Shown: positions 49,401-62,400 of the stretch, piece after piece
Layout of the letters: each line of letters begins with the position of its first letter
Numbering within the stretch: the stretch's first letter is position 1
Assembly: GCF_001522545.3 (NCBI RefSeq)
Contig: NC_031776.1
Span: 31,028,342 to 31,092,341, forward strand
From: Parus major
Taxonomy: Eukaryota; Chordata; Aves; Passeriformes; Paridae
Reading direction: 5' to 3'
DNA: 64,000 nt
Made by a program: the position numbers and the translations under genes
Notes under the pieces: model-generated
The model's input: the letters and a program-made list of their open reading frames with translations, nothing else
Database searches by the model: none
What the model was told of the DNA's origin: nothing

Positions 49401-50899
49401 GATAACCCAGCACAGGTGAGCAATCCCTTTGAAAACTCCTCACTGTGCCTCATTCTGTGGGAGAGACATGAAAATGTGGTGTGAGGCCAAACTCCTGGTA
49501 GCTGAGAGCCACACACGAGCTGCAGAGGTAGGTTCTGTTTGCAGCTCCATGCATTTGACATTTTTCCAGATCACTTAGGTATTCCATTCACTCATCACAA
49601 AAGAGCTTTGCCTCCAGCCACAGAGGTTTGCCCTGAGCTGTGGGTAGGTGCTGATTTTGCCATCTGTGCTTTGAGTCTCTTCGGTATGTATGGTATAGAT
49701 AAAATTATCCACAGTTTTTTCAATGTGACTGATATGTTGGGTCTGAACCCAGAGGATTATTTTCATTCAACACTGCCTAAATAGACAGTGCTCATTTAGC
49801 TGGGTTAACCAGCACAGCAGAGACAATCCTCACATGAAAATTTAAATACAATAGAAATACTGAAAATGTGGGTGGCTTTATTTAATTCTGTGTACCAAGA
49901 GAGGATATACCCTGAAACCATGTAGACCAATATGCTTTCTTTTTGAACCAGAGGAAGACAGAAGAGCCAGACCTAACTTTGCACTATGACAGCCACAAAA
50001 GGTGGCTTCTAATTCTTTCAAGCTTTGAGTGCAAAAGTAGGATACGTCACAAACCCATATTCCCATATGCCTAATTGCAATGCACATATATTCAGTGTAA
50101 CTTCTGCAAGGATCCCCATGACCAGACACCGGGGTAAATATTCCCAAGTGGTGTCATCTGAACATGAGCAAGAGAGAAAAAAAGGGTTACAATTACTTTG
50201 GAAGGAGAGGCTCTCTCTGTCTTAGGGTCTCATCACATTTTATGATGTGATTTCTCATGTCATCTCTGCTCAGGAGCAGTCAAATATCTTTCTTAGAGAT
50301 TGCTTTTAGCTGAAGCTAAATTAGAAATTCTTGGGTTAAGCTCTTACAGGTGTGTTCTTCTGAGTGTCAAAACAGGTAAGAACACCTGTTCTCACTGCCC
50401 CCTAATTTGTAAACCTGTTCATCCTCCCCATAATTTAGAAACCTATTGGGAAGCAAATCTCCAGGACAGACTTTCTTCACGTGGCAAATGGGCTCATCTT
50501 CCTGAAGGGATTAAATCCACAGCCACAGCTGAGGTGTGGAGATGAAAGTTAAGTTACAGGCACAGAGTAAATCATTTAAGTAATGTCTAATTGAAAAATG
50601 ACTCTTTTCTTCTGGCAAAAAGCTTTCTCAGGAGCAGGTGGAGGTATGATAGAAATCTGCACTGTGTCTACCACACTATAGATTTTCACTCCTGTAATTT
50701 TAGTATTACTGCTCATGTTTCAGACAGCAGCTCCACCAATATATTAAAAAAAGGACATATCTGGACTCATTATTTATTATGTCATGGCAACATAGAACAC
50801 CACAAGTGTGTTTAAAATGATTAGTCCATGATACAATTTAATTTTCTTATTAGGCAATTAAGGAGTGCATAGCCAGAGTCTGAAATACATAATCAAAAA

Positions 50900-50919
50900 C
50901 ACAAACAAACAAACAAAAC
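50900..50919. repeat. (CAAA)n simple repeat
   Basis: About five CAAA units within an A/C-rich stretch, in a TMEM163 intron. Confidence 0.8.
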
Positions 50920-53900
50920 CACAACACCAAAACAGCAAAAGAGATGTAAGAAATGTGTGTTTTCTGCTGTTGCCATAATCCAGAATGTTCATTATGAGTC
51001 AGGTTTCCTATTTACTCTGGCACTGGCTTAAGAAAGATGTTGACAGACTGGTTCCTGGGAAGCACAGAATTTAACATGATACCATCAACAAAAATAATAT
51101 ATAGCAAACACCAGCTGCAACTGTCAAGAATCACTGGTTTAAATATGCTGTACAGAGTTGGGTTGTGCAATAAAAAACCCAGTGGCCAAAAATCCCAGAA
51201 TCAGTGGATCCCACAGGCATAGGCAGATACTGGGTCCTGTACTGCATTGTACAGAAAAGCAAGACATTTCCAACCAACTGTACTGAATCAGCTCTGGGTT
51301 TTAACACTTTCCCACATGGCTGTGTACATGTAATTTTTTTATTCTGTTTTTCCAATCCATCCTTTTTTGGTGGTATTTCTCACTTTCTCCTCAGACACAG
51401 TTCCTGCACTCCAACCAAGTCCTTCATTCCCGAATTTAACAGAAGCTAAAAGCTGCCCTTGGCTGTATAGCCAGTGGCTAGTTCAACATCTCATGAGATC
51501 TTTTTCCAGTCTTCTATTAAGAAACTTCTTCTACAGCTATTTACTGAGTTTATTTAGGCACATGAAAAACCACTCTTGCCAAACCAGTGTCAATAAAGTT
51601 CTTTCAACAGATTTATATTTGCTTCAGCAACCCAATAAGCTACTGAGTTGCTAAAGGTTTACTAAAGGCAGAATATTCAAGGCATTTGTAAACTGATTAT
51701 GGAGAGCAGCCAAGGGGACCATTCACATTTCTTCGCACATCTTAAATGTCTCAGTCAATTTCAGTTGTAAATTTTCATCTTCAGTGGAGATTTCAAATTA
51801 TTTTTCCAGTTATTTCAGCAATCCTTTCTTTGATTCCTTGATCATTGCTTTTTGATGACTTGTTCAGCACCTTTACATTTCCTGCATGTTAATTTACAAC
51901 CTAGCAGATCACACTGAGCAGATAAAGTACTCATGAACTATGCATGTACCCTGACTCTCTTCCCAGACATCTCTAGTCCTTCCCAACTCTTGCTTTGCCT
52001 TAAGACCTACAATTCTTTCAAGGACTCTCTTAAAAAACATCAAATATTCATCCTACTCCCACATACTCTTTCATTAATGAGCCATCTAGGCAGAGTCAAG
52101 CAGGCCTACAACCTTGCAGTGGTTTAATTCCTGATGCTGGTGAATGTTTAACCTTGGCTTTTATTTCTTGTGGGCACCAATGATACATCCAGGAGCAGTC
52201 TGAGCAGCAGCAGGAAGGGTGACAGAGCCCTGGAAGTGTCAGTAAAGGGAAAAAAGAGCAAAAAGAGCAAAAGGAGTTTTCTTGTCAATTCTCCCAGTCA
52301 AAGCACAGAAATTTGAGATGGCTCAATCTGGAGAATCAACAAATGGCTACAGGATTGGTGCCACTGCCAGGGGTTCAGCCTCTTCTGAGCTCTGTGTTGT
52401 GGCTGACAGCCTGGAAGGAAGGGATGAACACTGACAAAGTACCTTCTCATCTCACCCCAGAAAACAAGAGAAACCAAATGATCTAATAAAAACAAAACAC
52501 ATTAAATGGAGTTAAACTCAGCAGGACACATTTGCATGATGGTTTCAGCATTCCAATTCCCCTGAAGTCAAATGGAAGTGCACTGGTTCCTCCTAGCAGA
52601 ACTTGGCACAGCAAGAGTTCCAGAGTGCCAGCCCATCAAATGCTGCAGCTCCAACTGCCATATGGCTGCAGCTTAAGTAAGACTACACATCTCTTTCACA
52701 TCTTAGCATTTTATTCTCAGTATTTAATTCATAGCACATCATGAGTCAGGCTGTATTCTCTGTGCCTTTTCCTGGGGGTGTGTTTTTCGGTCTATCTTTA
52801 TGTTCTCTCTCAATGACGTCCAAGACTGAATCTAACGCTGCCTTTCCATGAGAGGCTTTACACTGATTTTAACAGATTTTGGATCAATCTCCTGCTGTCA
52901 AGTTTATGAAACGGGAAGTTTTATAAATTTGCAAAACACAATTAATTGGCAGTTCCACTTGGCTTTTGCCGAGGAGCTGAGGATTTTTTCAGATATGTTA
53001 GGGTTCACAGAAAAATGTAATCTTTAAATCAATAAAAGACAGAACTATAAATAAAGAACTAAATTGAAGCTAGTCTGGCACACTCTGTTTATTCTTCTAG
53101 ACAGACCCCTGCACTAAGGCAGAATATGGCCAGGCACACAAAACCAGGAATAACACACAGCACAACCTACGCAAATTTGTGCACCCACACAAACTCATCC
53201 CACACTGTCCAGGAGTCAGGGAGAAGGCCCCCAGAAAACAGGGATTGTGGCAGAGCAGGTGGAGGCAGATATGATACACAGATATTGTATTAGCTTATTC
53301 ATAAGCTGAGCAAGCAGCCAGCAGGCATCATTGCAACATTTTCCCAGCATCGAGGAGGAAAAATAATTACATGCAGTGTTTCAAGCTAGAGATTGATTAA
53401 ATGCAACAGGAAATTAGAAATGTGCCTCCCTCAAAAACCTGACACAGAAAGAGTTGCCTTAAGCAGCACAACAATCTCCCCATCTCTTTGCTGTCAGTAC
53501 TGTGGTGGCTCTCCTGTCAGCTCTGGAAGCAGAGGGATAACCAGGCTGACTATCCAGTGATTCATATTCCCAGCATATGGGAACATTCTTTCACTTGGTA
53601 CTGAACTCATCATGTAACCTTAGCTGTCTTCAACTCATGGGCATGGCAAGTAATTCACTGACTTAATTTAGCCTTATGTAAAGCAGAGGGATTATATGAA
53701 ACCAAATTAAAAATTAGCATAAAGAAACAGGAAAATATGTTTACTACTTCGCCTGTTCACTTTACTGGCTTAGCCATAGGGACATGTTGAGTCTTCTTTT
53801 GTATTGGGATTTATTTTCTCTTCTAAATACTTCACAAGGTTCTGAAAAAGCTCGACAGAAGGAGATTTCAAAAATATGTTCATTAAATGTTGACAGGAAT

Positions 53901-55161
53901 CTCTGTGGACACCCACAAAAGTAAGATAGTAAGAAAATATCTGTTAAAATCTCCAAAGCTGTGCAAGACTAATTTTAATCACATTTTTCTGACCTTATTT
54001 TTATGAATCAATGCCACATCAGTCTTTTATGGCCTTTTATTCCAAACTGTTCTGTATGGAGCCCTGCCAGAAAAAAACTCACAGCCCTGGCAAGCTGTTG
54101 CATGAGCCTGAGCTAATGCATGTAGAAATACTGCTTGCTTTTTCTTAGTTTTTAGAAAAAGATTGTGAAGAAGTGATTGGGACCCTTCAGTGTGGCTTTT
54201 TGCTGTTGATTTTTTGTGCTTTGTTGTTTTGATTTTCTTGATCCTACCAGTTATGCAACCTTCAGATTCATCAAGCTGCCCTTTAATAAAGCGCCATCAT
54301 TAGAGGTGTTTCAGCACAAAACCTGCCTTATCCCCCTTTATTGTAAAAGTGCAGTCCATTCCAGGGGGCAGTTGGACTATTTTCCAGCCAGATTGGATGC
54401 TGCCAGCAATGGCAGTACTGAGAAAAACCAAAAACAGGCAAATATACTGTAATTCTCCTCCTAGATGCTCAAAATTTGAGAAGGAATTTTAAATCTTCTT
54501 TATGCACTAGTTGGGAAAATTCTTGAGTCAATCTCCACCTGATCTTCTCAGCTAGCATATGAATCACCCATAGAAATGCTGCACAGTGATGCAGAGCACA
54601 ATTCCCATTGTGATCAATACTGCATTGCATATGTAAAGATTTCCCCCCCCCATAGGATATATACAGCAAGCATTAAATATGAAAAAACCTGCTTGCAAAG
54701 TAAACATAAAGAAGATATGCATCACTGTTATAATCTTACTTTAAAAAAAAAGTTGAAGTGATTCATATTCAGACTTGTTAAGGGAAGTACAAATATTACA
54801 CAAGCAACAATTTTGGAAAGCATACTCTAGTGAGAATGATTCAGTAAGATGGAAAATTAAAGATATACAAATCTGTTACAGACTGCAAATACAGTTCATT
54901 TGATCCAGGTGCTGCAAGGGAAAACAAATAGCAAAGGCCCAACCATTGCTGTGTTGGCTAAGAAGAAACAGAAAATCACAATCACAGGGAGGTTTGCCTA
55001 AGGAGGGTGTTTGGGAGCAAGCAGCGAGCTGGCAGAAGGAAAGGATGCTTGCTGACACGACAAAATGTTTTTGTCAAAGCTCTGGAACCTGCAGCCTCCC
55101 AGCTTGACAACAAAAGCTCTGCAGGCCCCTGCCAGAGGCAGAAGCAATGCAGTGTACTCAC

Positions 55162-55253
55162 ATGTACTCCCTGTGTGCAGAGTGCACAGCGGCTGCGTTG
55201 CTGTAACGCCACAGAACTATCGCTGACGACAAAACATCCAGGGTGGCATCAAA
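55162..55253 (-). CDS. TMEM163: TMEM163 coding exon, transmembrane segment 2 with DxxxD zinc motif
   Basis: This 92-bp exon has acceptor ctttcag and donor gtgagt. It starts in phase 0 and ends two bases into a codon. It encodes FDATLDVLSSAIVLWRYSNA, then AAVHSAHREY. TMEM163 is a six-helix zinc transporter and zinc-binding protein related to cation diffusion facilitators (the SLC30/ZnT group), found in synaptic vesicles, lysosomes and the plasma membrane. The D-A-T-L-D motif is the DxxxD of helix 2 (human Asp124 and Asp128), known to be needed for zinc transport, and both aspartates are present. HSAHREY is the following short loop. CpGs are retained within this exon. Confidence 0.98.
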
Positions 55254-56393
55254 CTGAAAGAGATACAGGCAATTGTTTTGTGGGACATCAAATGTGCCCT
55301 GCACTCAAAGCAATGCATTCCCCATCCTGCTGCACAGGCACAAAGAAGCTTCAAATAAATCACTTTAATGAAAGCAGGATTTACGTTTATTGAATTGATC
55401 TTCACATTTTCACCTTGTATTATTGCAAAATCATACACTTCCGAGCTCAGAAAGTCAATCAAGGGATTATAAAAATTTGAATTTTTAATCTATCACCTGT
55501 GAAGAAGTTAAGAAAAAAAACAAGCATCCCAGTCTGCCACTGTAGCACTCTGAGAGTTAAAATACTAATATGAATCTAATGCAAAGACTGTAAAGAAATA
55601 AGCATAGAAAAATGCTTGTCAAGCATTCCTTTTTCCGGCAGTCACTAATTTCCTGCAATAGCTTTTGTTTCCAATCAAGAAAATATTAACTTTTTCTCCA
55701 AAATCCCACCCAGATTTCATCCCATATGAATTTATTATTCTGTGTCATCAGTAAAATTGCCATGTTTGTATTCCCAATTAATGCAGATATGGTGTCAGGA
55801 ACACTGAAAATCAGGTTTGTCCCACTGTAAGAACTTCCACTCTCGTGTCAAACTTCCTACAGAGTCAATCTGACCTTCAAAATTGAAAGCTAAAGATAAA
55901 TTATTTGATATGAGTCATTGCTTGTCATTAGCAATTTTTTGCTCTACCACTAATCTGGAAAGTCATGGCAAGGACTGGAGAGGAAAGCTGTCGTTCCAAA
56001 GTCAACAGCAGTCTTACCATCAGCTTCAATGGGAAGAGGTCAGAAGGGAACTTGGGAATTTGGCTCAAGTTCAACCACAAAACTGATTTTTAATTGAGAG
56101 ATTTTGCATAAGAAAACCATATCTGGTGGATAACACCTATCAACAATAAGGCATAAGAATGGGTATCAACTCCAGGATGGGACTAAATGGACAGAAACTG
56201 AAAAAGTATAATTAGAGTATCTTTGACACCCTTCCAATGCTTGACTTTAACAATGTTTTTTATAATCCATTATTGACTTTGCATACTTTTCCATTAATTT
56301 ATCGTAAGAAAAAAATGCAGTATTTCATATTCAGAGAAAGCCTTTGGAAAAGAAAGAAAGAGTAGATAATATTTCAATTGTATGTCTACTTAC
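55254..56393 (-). other. TMEM163: TMEM163 intron
   Basis: This 1.1-kb intron on the - strand runs from donor gtaagt to acceptor ctttcag. I see no gene or repeat in it. Confidence 0.88.
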
Positions 56394-56437
56394 AGCAAAT
56401 CCAAAGGATGATGCACTGTATCTCATTACGGAGACAG
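56394..56437 (-). CDS. TMEM163: TMEM163 44-bp coding exon
   Basis: This very short exon has acceptor ttcttcag after a T-rich tract and donor gtaagt. Its first two bases finish a codon started in the upstream exon (outside the window). It then encodes VSVMRYSASSFGFA in 14 codons and ends in phase 0, so the FGFA-FDATLD join matches the vertebrate protein, where I recall VSVMRYSASAFGFAFD. It covers the end of membrane segment 1, the loop and the start of segment 2. It is too short for most open-frame searches. The six exons here code for about 182 of the roughly 289 residues of the family. Confidence 0.96.
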
Positions 56438-59400
56438 CTGAAGAAAAGAAAATATTATTTAGAGTCACTTTCAATTTTCTTTGCATTTTTTTTTTTCTTT
56501 TTCTGCTGTTCAAGAGCTACAGAACCAGTTTTAACACATGTATTTACTTTCACCCAATTCCCACTGGAACAACCTGACCCAACACTTAAAAAATGTCTAC
56601 AAAGAGAGACACATTGATGCCACAGGAAATGGTTAGAGCACTCAAGAGATTTCTTCCAAAACTGTAATGGGGGAGATGGAGCAGCATGCTCTGCTCATGA
56701 AACAAGCTGTGTTTTAGATACAGATTTGTGCAAAAACATTTTGAAACCACAATATCAAACTGTCAGAAAACACATCTCAAAGAGTTTCAGGCCATCTGAC
56801 CTGGATGACAGGAAACTACACAGGCCCATTGAGACTTCTTGAATGTCATCTTTTCAGCAAAAAGCCCAAGGGTAACTCACACAGCCCCAGGAAATGCTTA
56901 GGATCCCATCATTTCAGTGATTTCCAAGGCAAAAATATCAGTAGGAAAAATTTTGACCAGCCCTGGTTTTGATCACATAGGACCTTCTAAAAAATAATCA
57001 AGACTGAAAACAGGCTAATGCCTAGAAAAAAGCCCTCAATTTTTTTAAAAATTTTACTCCTCACATCCTAAATTCATCACCTCAGTTTCCAATTCTAGGA
57101 AGGCCTGTGCCAGAACAAAATCTTCAACAGCCCAGAGGAATTCCAGGGAAGAAGCAGGCAGCAGTGGAAGAGGAATCTCCTGGAGATGGGAGCTCACCAA
57201 ATGCAGCTCTCAGACTCACAGCAACCCCAGCCAAGCTCTGAGCAGCTCCACCCTAATTGCTGTGTTTTGTGAAGGACCATCTGAACCTCTGCTCTCTGAA
57301 TAAACCCACAGAACTACAGCTCCAGTATTAAGAGGGCTTGAAATAAAGCCCAAAAGGATTGATTTGATTACTCTTTATATGAACAGATATCAGCTAATTT
57401 AACAAAGAACACATCTTTGTAGGAAAAAAACAAATAAACCAAAAAAACAGACTCATCTATGACTTTGTCAATCTTAGGCTGACAAACACAATATCTAATT
57501 CTCAGTGTTCATGAGAGCAGCTTGGCAGAAGAGAAACACTATGATTTGACTGTTCTTTTCAATAACAGCAAGCTGCAGTTCTGTGGCACTTACCTGGATA
57601 AACAAAAATTAAATTCTTGGAGGAAAAAAACCCTTTTGTTTTGGATCTAAGACCTAGGTGTGGTCACAAGCATGCCAGATGTCACACATATTTGGACTTT
57701 ATCATTACATTCAGCCACAACGAAAAGAAAAGTCATCAAGGTTGCTCTCCAGACTCCAATTTTCTCAAAGTTGAGGAGTATTGAAACAGTGTAGATTTAC
57801 ATCTCACTCTTATTTTTAAACCATAATTTCCCACACTTCATTCCCTAGGTAAAAAAAGAAGCTATATTTCTTGGTCAGACTTTCCAGTGATCTGCAAATT
57901 TCAACACTTCACTGCATAATATTGCCTATCAAATTTTCATTGTCTGCCTCCTTAGAGGCATATAGTTTCAGAATCTGCAGAAGTTGCAAAAAAATTTATG
58001 AGGATTCACAGGTACATACAAACCTGCAATGTTCCTGTCATTGCTGCTTCCATATGATGCAGTTCAAAGCAACACTTTTACTCCTACTTCTATTTCTAGC
58101 TTACCCCTCTAGTGGAATTAACTCCTCAGTCTTTACTAAATTGCCATTTTCTTTCCCAACTCTGATCCAGACTTTAAACAAACTAATTTTATGGTTCCTT
58201 TAAAAATGAATATATAATTTCTCTGGTGATGAACTGCATACAGATAACCACACCTTATGGATGCTTGAGGGGACATATTTGGTATATTTAAAGCACAGGG
58301 AACTCAGCATGAGAACTATTTTTATTTTATGTATTCTATCACAGCAGTAACACACAATCTGTTTGTCCTAAGCTATCTAAAACAGCAATGAAAAACAAGT
58401 ATTAGCTAACAGTGTCACAACTCTGCTCAAACCTTTTTGCTAGTTAGCAAATATGACTAGGGCTGGCATCCCACAACACTAACTTTTAGTGGTTGAAGAC
58501 CATAATAAAGGTAATAAAGACCTTTTATACACTGGAAAGATGTATTTCTATATTATTTATTTACATGCTTGTTTTCTAATGGGATAAACAACATATTTCT
58601 TTTTCTTTCAGAGTCAAATAACAATGTTAAAGCACCTTCAGCTCTGACTTAAACACATTAATACGTCTAGCTGGCATAGAGTGCAGTCATAAAGCTCCCC
58701 AGTAAATCATCCCAGTTTAAACAGGATGTTTGTCCAGAAATCCAGACTGGTGGCAGTGAAAGCAGCTCTAATATTGGATTATAGGGCACCAACCAATAGA
58801 GGCTGCAACAGACCAACCACATCCACTAAAAACAACTGCTTCCCACTCCAGGCACTGAAGCTGAAAGGGCTCTTGGGGAAGTATTTTTTAGCAGCCAAGC
58901 ATTTGAGAGCCCTGGGCAAAGGAATAATTGTGCTCCTTCCTTACGGCTCCAGTACCACTGCTGGGCTCCAGGAGCGATGCAGGGCACTGCAGGGATGGGC
59001 CTTGCTCATCCCTCACCTTCCCTCTTCTCAAAGTGCATTTTCAGCTTCTCCCAGGTGGGAATAAAATACCCCCAGAGAATCCCAATCTCCATACTGTGGC
59101 AGAACAATGGTGGGGAACAAGTAATGAGGAAAGAACAGAGCAGTCAGCTTAAAACCACTGTGAGGCCTCATTTAGCAGCTACACTGCCACGACAGAGAGA
59201 GCCTGCTTTTAGCTGTTTTATTGGCTAAATTGGACAACGTTTTATTACCTCTACAATAAAGCAGATAATCCTAATGCATTTTCCTGACATTTGTAAACAC
59301 AACTTGCAAGCAGTCAGAAACTAAAAATAGAGGCAGCAGCGTAAGCAACAAATCTACGGCTGTCTCCACCTGCACAGCAATATCAGTTTGTGAAGTCTGC

Positions 59401-62400
59401 CAGCCTGTAGGTCAGGTTTTGCTGGAATCCCTTCACCCCTTTCAAAGTGATTCCAAATCAAAAAATAATAAAAAAAATCTTATTTCCCACACATTCTACC
59501 CTCAACAAAATATGGGTTTTATTCATTTCATGTGTCGCAGAAAGAAATCATGTAACTAGGGCATTAACTCCACAGAATAGTTGCAATTTAACCTTCCAGA
59601 CATCTAGTCTGCCCCCAGCCTTTGTCAGGTTTAATCCAGCTCACGTTTGTTCTAGGGTGAGAACCCTGCATTACCCTGGAACGCTCATTTCCTCCCTGGT
59701 GTTGGAAGAACTCCCTGGCACCTTTTTGTACAAAGCTAGGAGACAAGAAATAGGATAGAAAATTAACTCTGACTCCAGGTCTTTCAAACAAAAACTTTTG
59801 GGATGAGTCTGACTACAAATGAGAGAGGGTACAAAAAAACTGCTCCTCCACCTGTCATAAAGATCTCCTCATACCTGCTCAGAAAGGGAAAAAATATTTT
59901 CAGGCAGCTCCTGTAGATGGGACAATGACTCCATCATGTTTGCTTTGATATTAGTCTTTCTGAAAGACACACTTGGATGTGAGCACATAAAATACCAAGG
60001 CTTCAAAAGCACATGACCTGCACTTGGCAGAAATCAGCCAGGCAATTTGAACACCACTGAAGTGGTGGGTTTATGTCTCTATATATTATTACCATGAAGA
60101 TCTTGCAGGTTGTGCAGTCACGAGCAAGAGGATCTGGAAGTTCTGCTGAATCAGAAGTGAGACTGAAATACAGTCTGTTTTCATTGCCTAGTGTTGGTAA
60201 AACATCTAAAACTAACGTTACAACAAATATTTCAAAATAAATTCATTTCAAAGAGAGAAAAACAAATTAGCAGTTATTTTTTAAAAATCCCTCACAACAA
60301 CTGAAGGCAAAGAACAGACACATCTGATAATGTTAATACTTGTTAAAAACGTTACTGACCCAAATCAACAGGTACACATACCTTTCCTCAGGTGCCTTCT
60401 CCCTTCCCCAAAATTCTAGTAGAGCAAAAGTTGAAGTTTTTTATGCACATGCATTAAATTTCTGCAATCAACAACTACAAACTGCCATACATTCAGCATC
60501 TCAGATGCAAGTCTGCCAGATCCCTTATCTACATGGGTAGATCCAGAGCTATCCATCAGTGTCATCCTTCTAGATCCGTATTTCTATCCCAAAGTACCTG
60601 GCAAAAGTGTACCAGCATTATCTACACAAAATCTTAGGCTCACTTTCTCAGTTTATATTGCATCAAAATGGTAAAGACCCTTATTTCTGCTCAGCACCAT
60701 TACACTGTTACGTATCTACCAAGCAAAGCTTTAATTTAATGCACTTCAAACCTGAATCTTCATCTCATTAGAATTTACAAACAATTTTAAAGAAGTCCCT
60801 AAGAGGGTTCATTTTTCCACCTGCCTGAAAGGTGTCACAGCAACGCTGTGCAGAATGAGCTGCAGGAGAATCCTAGGAGATTTCAGTCCCTAGGGAAGTT
60901 CAGCTCTGGGCACTGAGTGAACGAGGCCCTAGAGCCAGGTCTTCAGCTCTGCCACTGCCTGGGGTATCACTGTCAGGCCAAGAAACCACAAAAATCCTCA
61001 AAGCATCCTAAAAAAATCTTCACAGATTCAGTAAGGTAACTAATTTTGCTATTGGTAGTAGTAAAACTTTCCAGGAATAATTGTCTTTCCGTGTCTATTA
61101 CACAGTTAATTATTTTGCTTGTTTGTTTGTTTGGAAATGGTCAAATTTTTAGCAGCTGTGAACTTCCATAACTTCATTTACTTCAGTGAGATACAGCAGC
61201 ATATATAAGTTGAATGTATTCTTCATTTATTATTATAGAAGAAGAAAGTTTCAGGACTTTGTTCAAAGGTTTTCCTTTGAGTTTAATCAAAACAGTTCTT
61301 TCCAGTTTGTTCACATATTAGCAGATTTTTCAATATTATTTATTGGTATTATTGTTATTGTTATTATTATTATTATTACTGACTTCAGGATTTTCTATAT
61401 TAAGTCATTAATTTTTCAATGTTTCAATTTCAAAAGTTTTTAAGACCTGTTTCAGTGGTTCTTGAAAAGAAATGCAGTTCTCCCATAACTCCCTTTGCTT
61501 ACATGTTTTCTGTTTCCATTTGAAACTGACTATCCATTATACCATGGAGCTCAGCAACAGGAACAAAGAACAAAGAATAGCAAAACAATCCAGTCCTAAG
61601 CCTCACTTAGGCTGCAGATTCCCTTCTGTTTTGCCTTCACCTCCCCTGGCATGTCCCACAAATGGGCCAGCTGGGCAAACTCACAGGGCTGCCCAACCCT
61701 GAACTGTGAAATAATCCTACTGGAAAGCAAGGTGTAACTTTTCAAATGATGAAACCATTACCCTTGTGAAGAACAGGACCCAGCTGCAGTACACAGCAAG
61801 CTGAGCATAGCAGTGGCATAAAGAAGGCTGATACAAAGCCCCTGAATGGCAGAGACACACACACTGACAGTAAATCTGTTCCTGATTTCAGAAAAAGTAA
61901 AAAATAATGTCTGGGATATCTTTTAACAGCTGCTGAAATATCTTCCATATACACCAGGATTTCCCTGCCACCCTTCAGAGAGTAGAGCACTAATAAATGG
62001 TCAGCCAACTACACCAGAGCTGTCAATTTTCTATGGCACTTTTTCCCAGCATCACTAGAGATGAACACCAGGAACCATTTATTTAGGGAAAGCTGTTTGT
62101 AAAGCCAGAAATCAGACAACTCCCATCAGCAGCAATTTCCAGGGCTGCTCAGAGCCCGTGCAGGAACAATATTCCTGCAATATTCCAGCATGTACAAGTG
62201 CTCTGCAAAGCACAGGAGAGAGCAGGATCCCTCCTGTCTGGCATCCCACTGCTTCACACACTCCCATGCTTCCTCTCTCAGGTGCCAACCTTCTGTTTTC
62301 AAACAAGATTATCTCCAAAAAAAAAAAATAAAAATAAAGCAGAAATAAATCAGAGCAAAGGAGGACTTGGTCTTTTTGTTTAGTTTTGGCTTTCCAGGGG

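Larger units (their letters stand above)
41632..55161 (-). other. TMEM163: Large TMEM163 intron (13.5 kb)
   Basis: No exon is missing between the segment-2 and segment-3 exons: the coding phases join directly. The intron holds two CR1 fragments in opposite orientation (45.7-46.4 kb), a (CAAA)n repeat at 50.9 kb, a C-run at about 54.64 kb, and a 194-codon open frame on the - strand at 47302-47886. That frame is the longest in the window but resembles no known family. The rest is unremarkable AT-rich intron. Confidence 0.85.
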
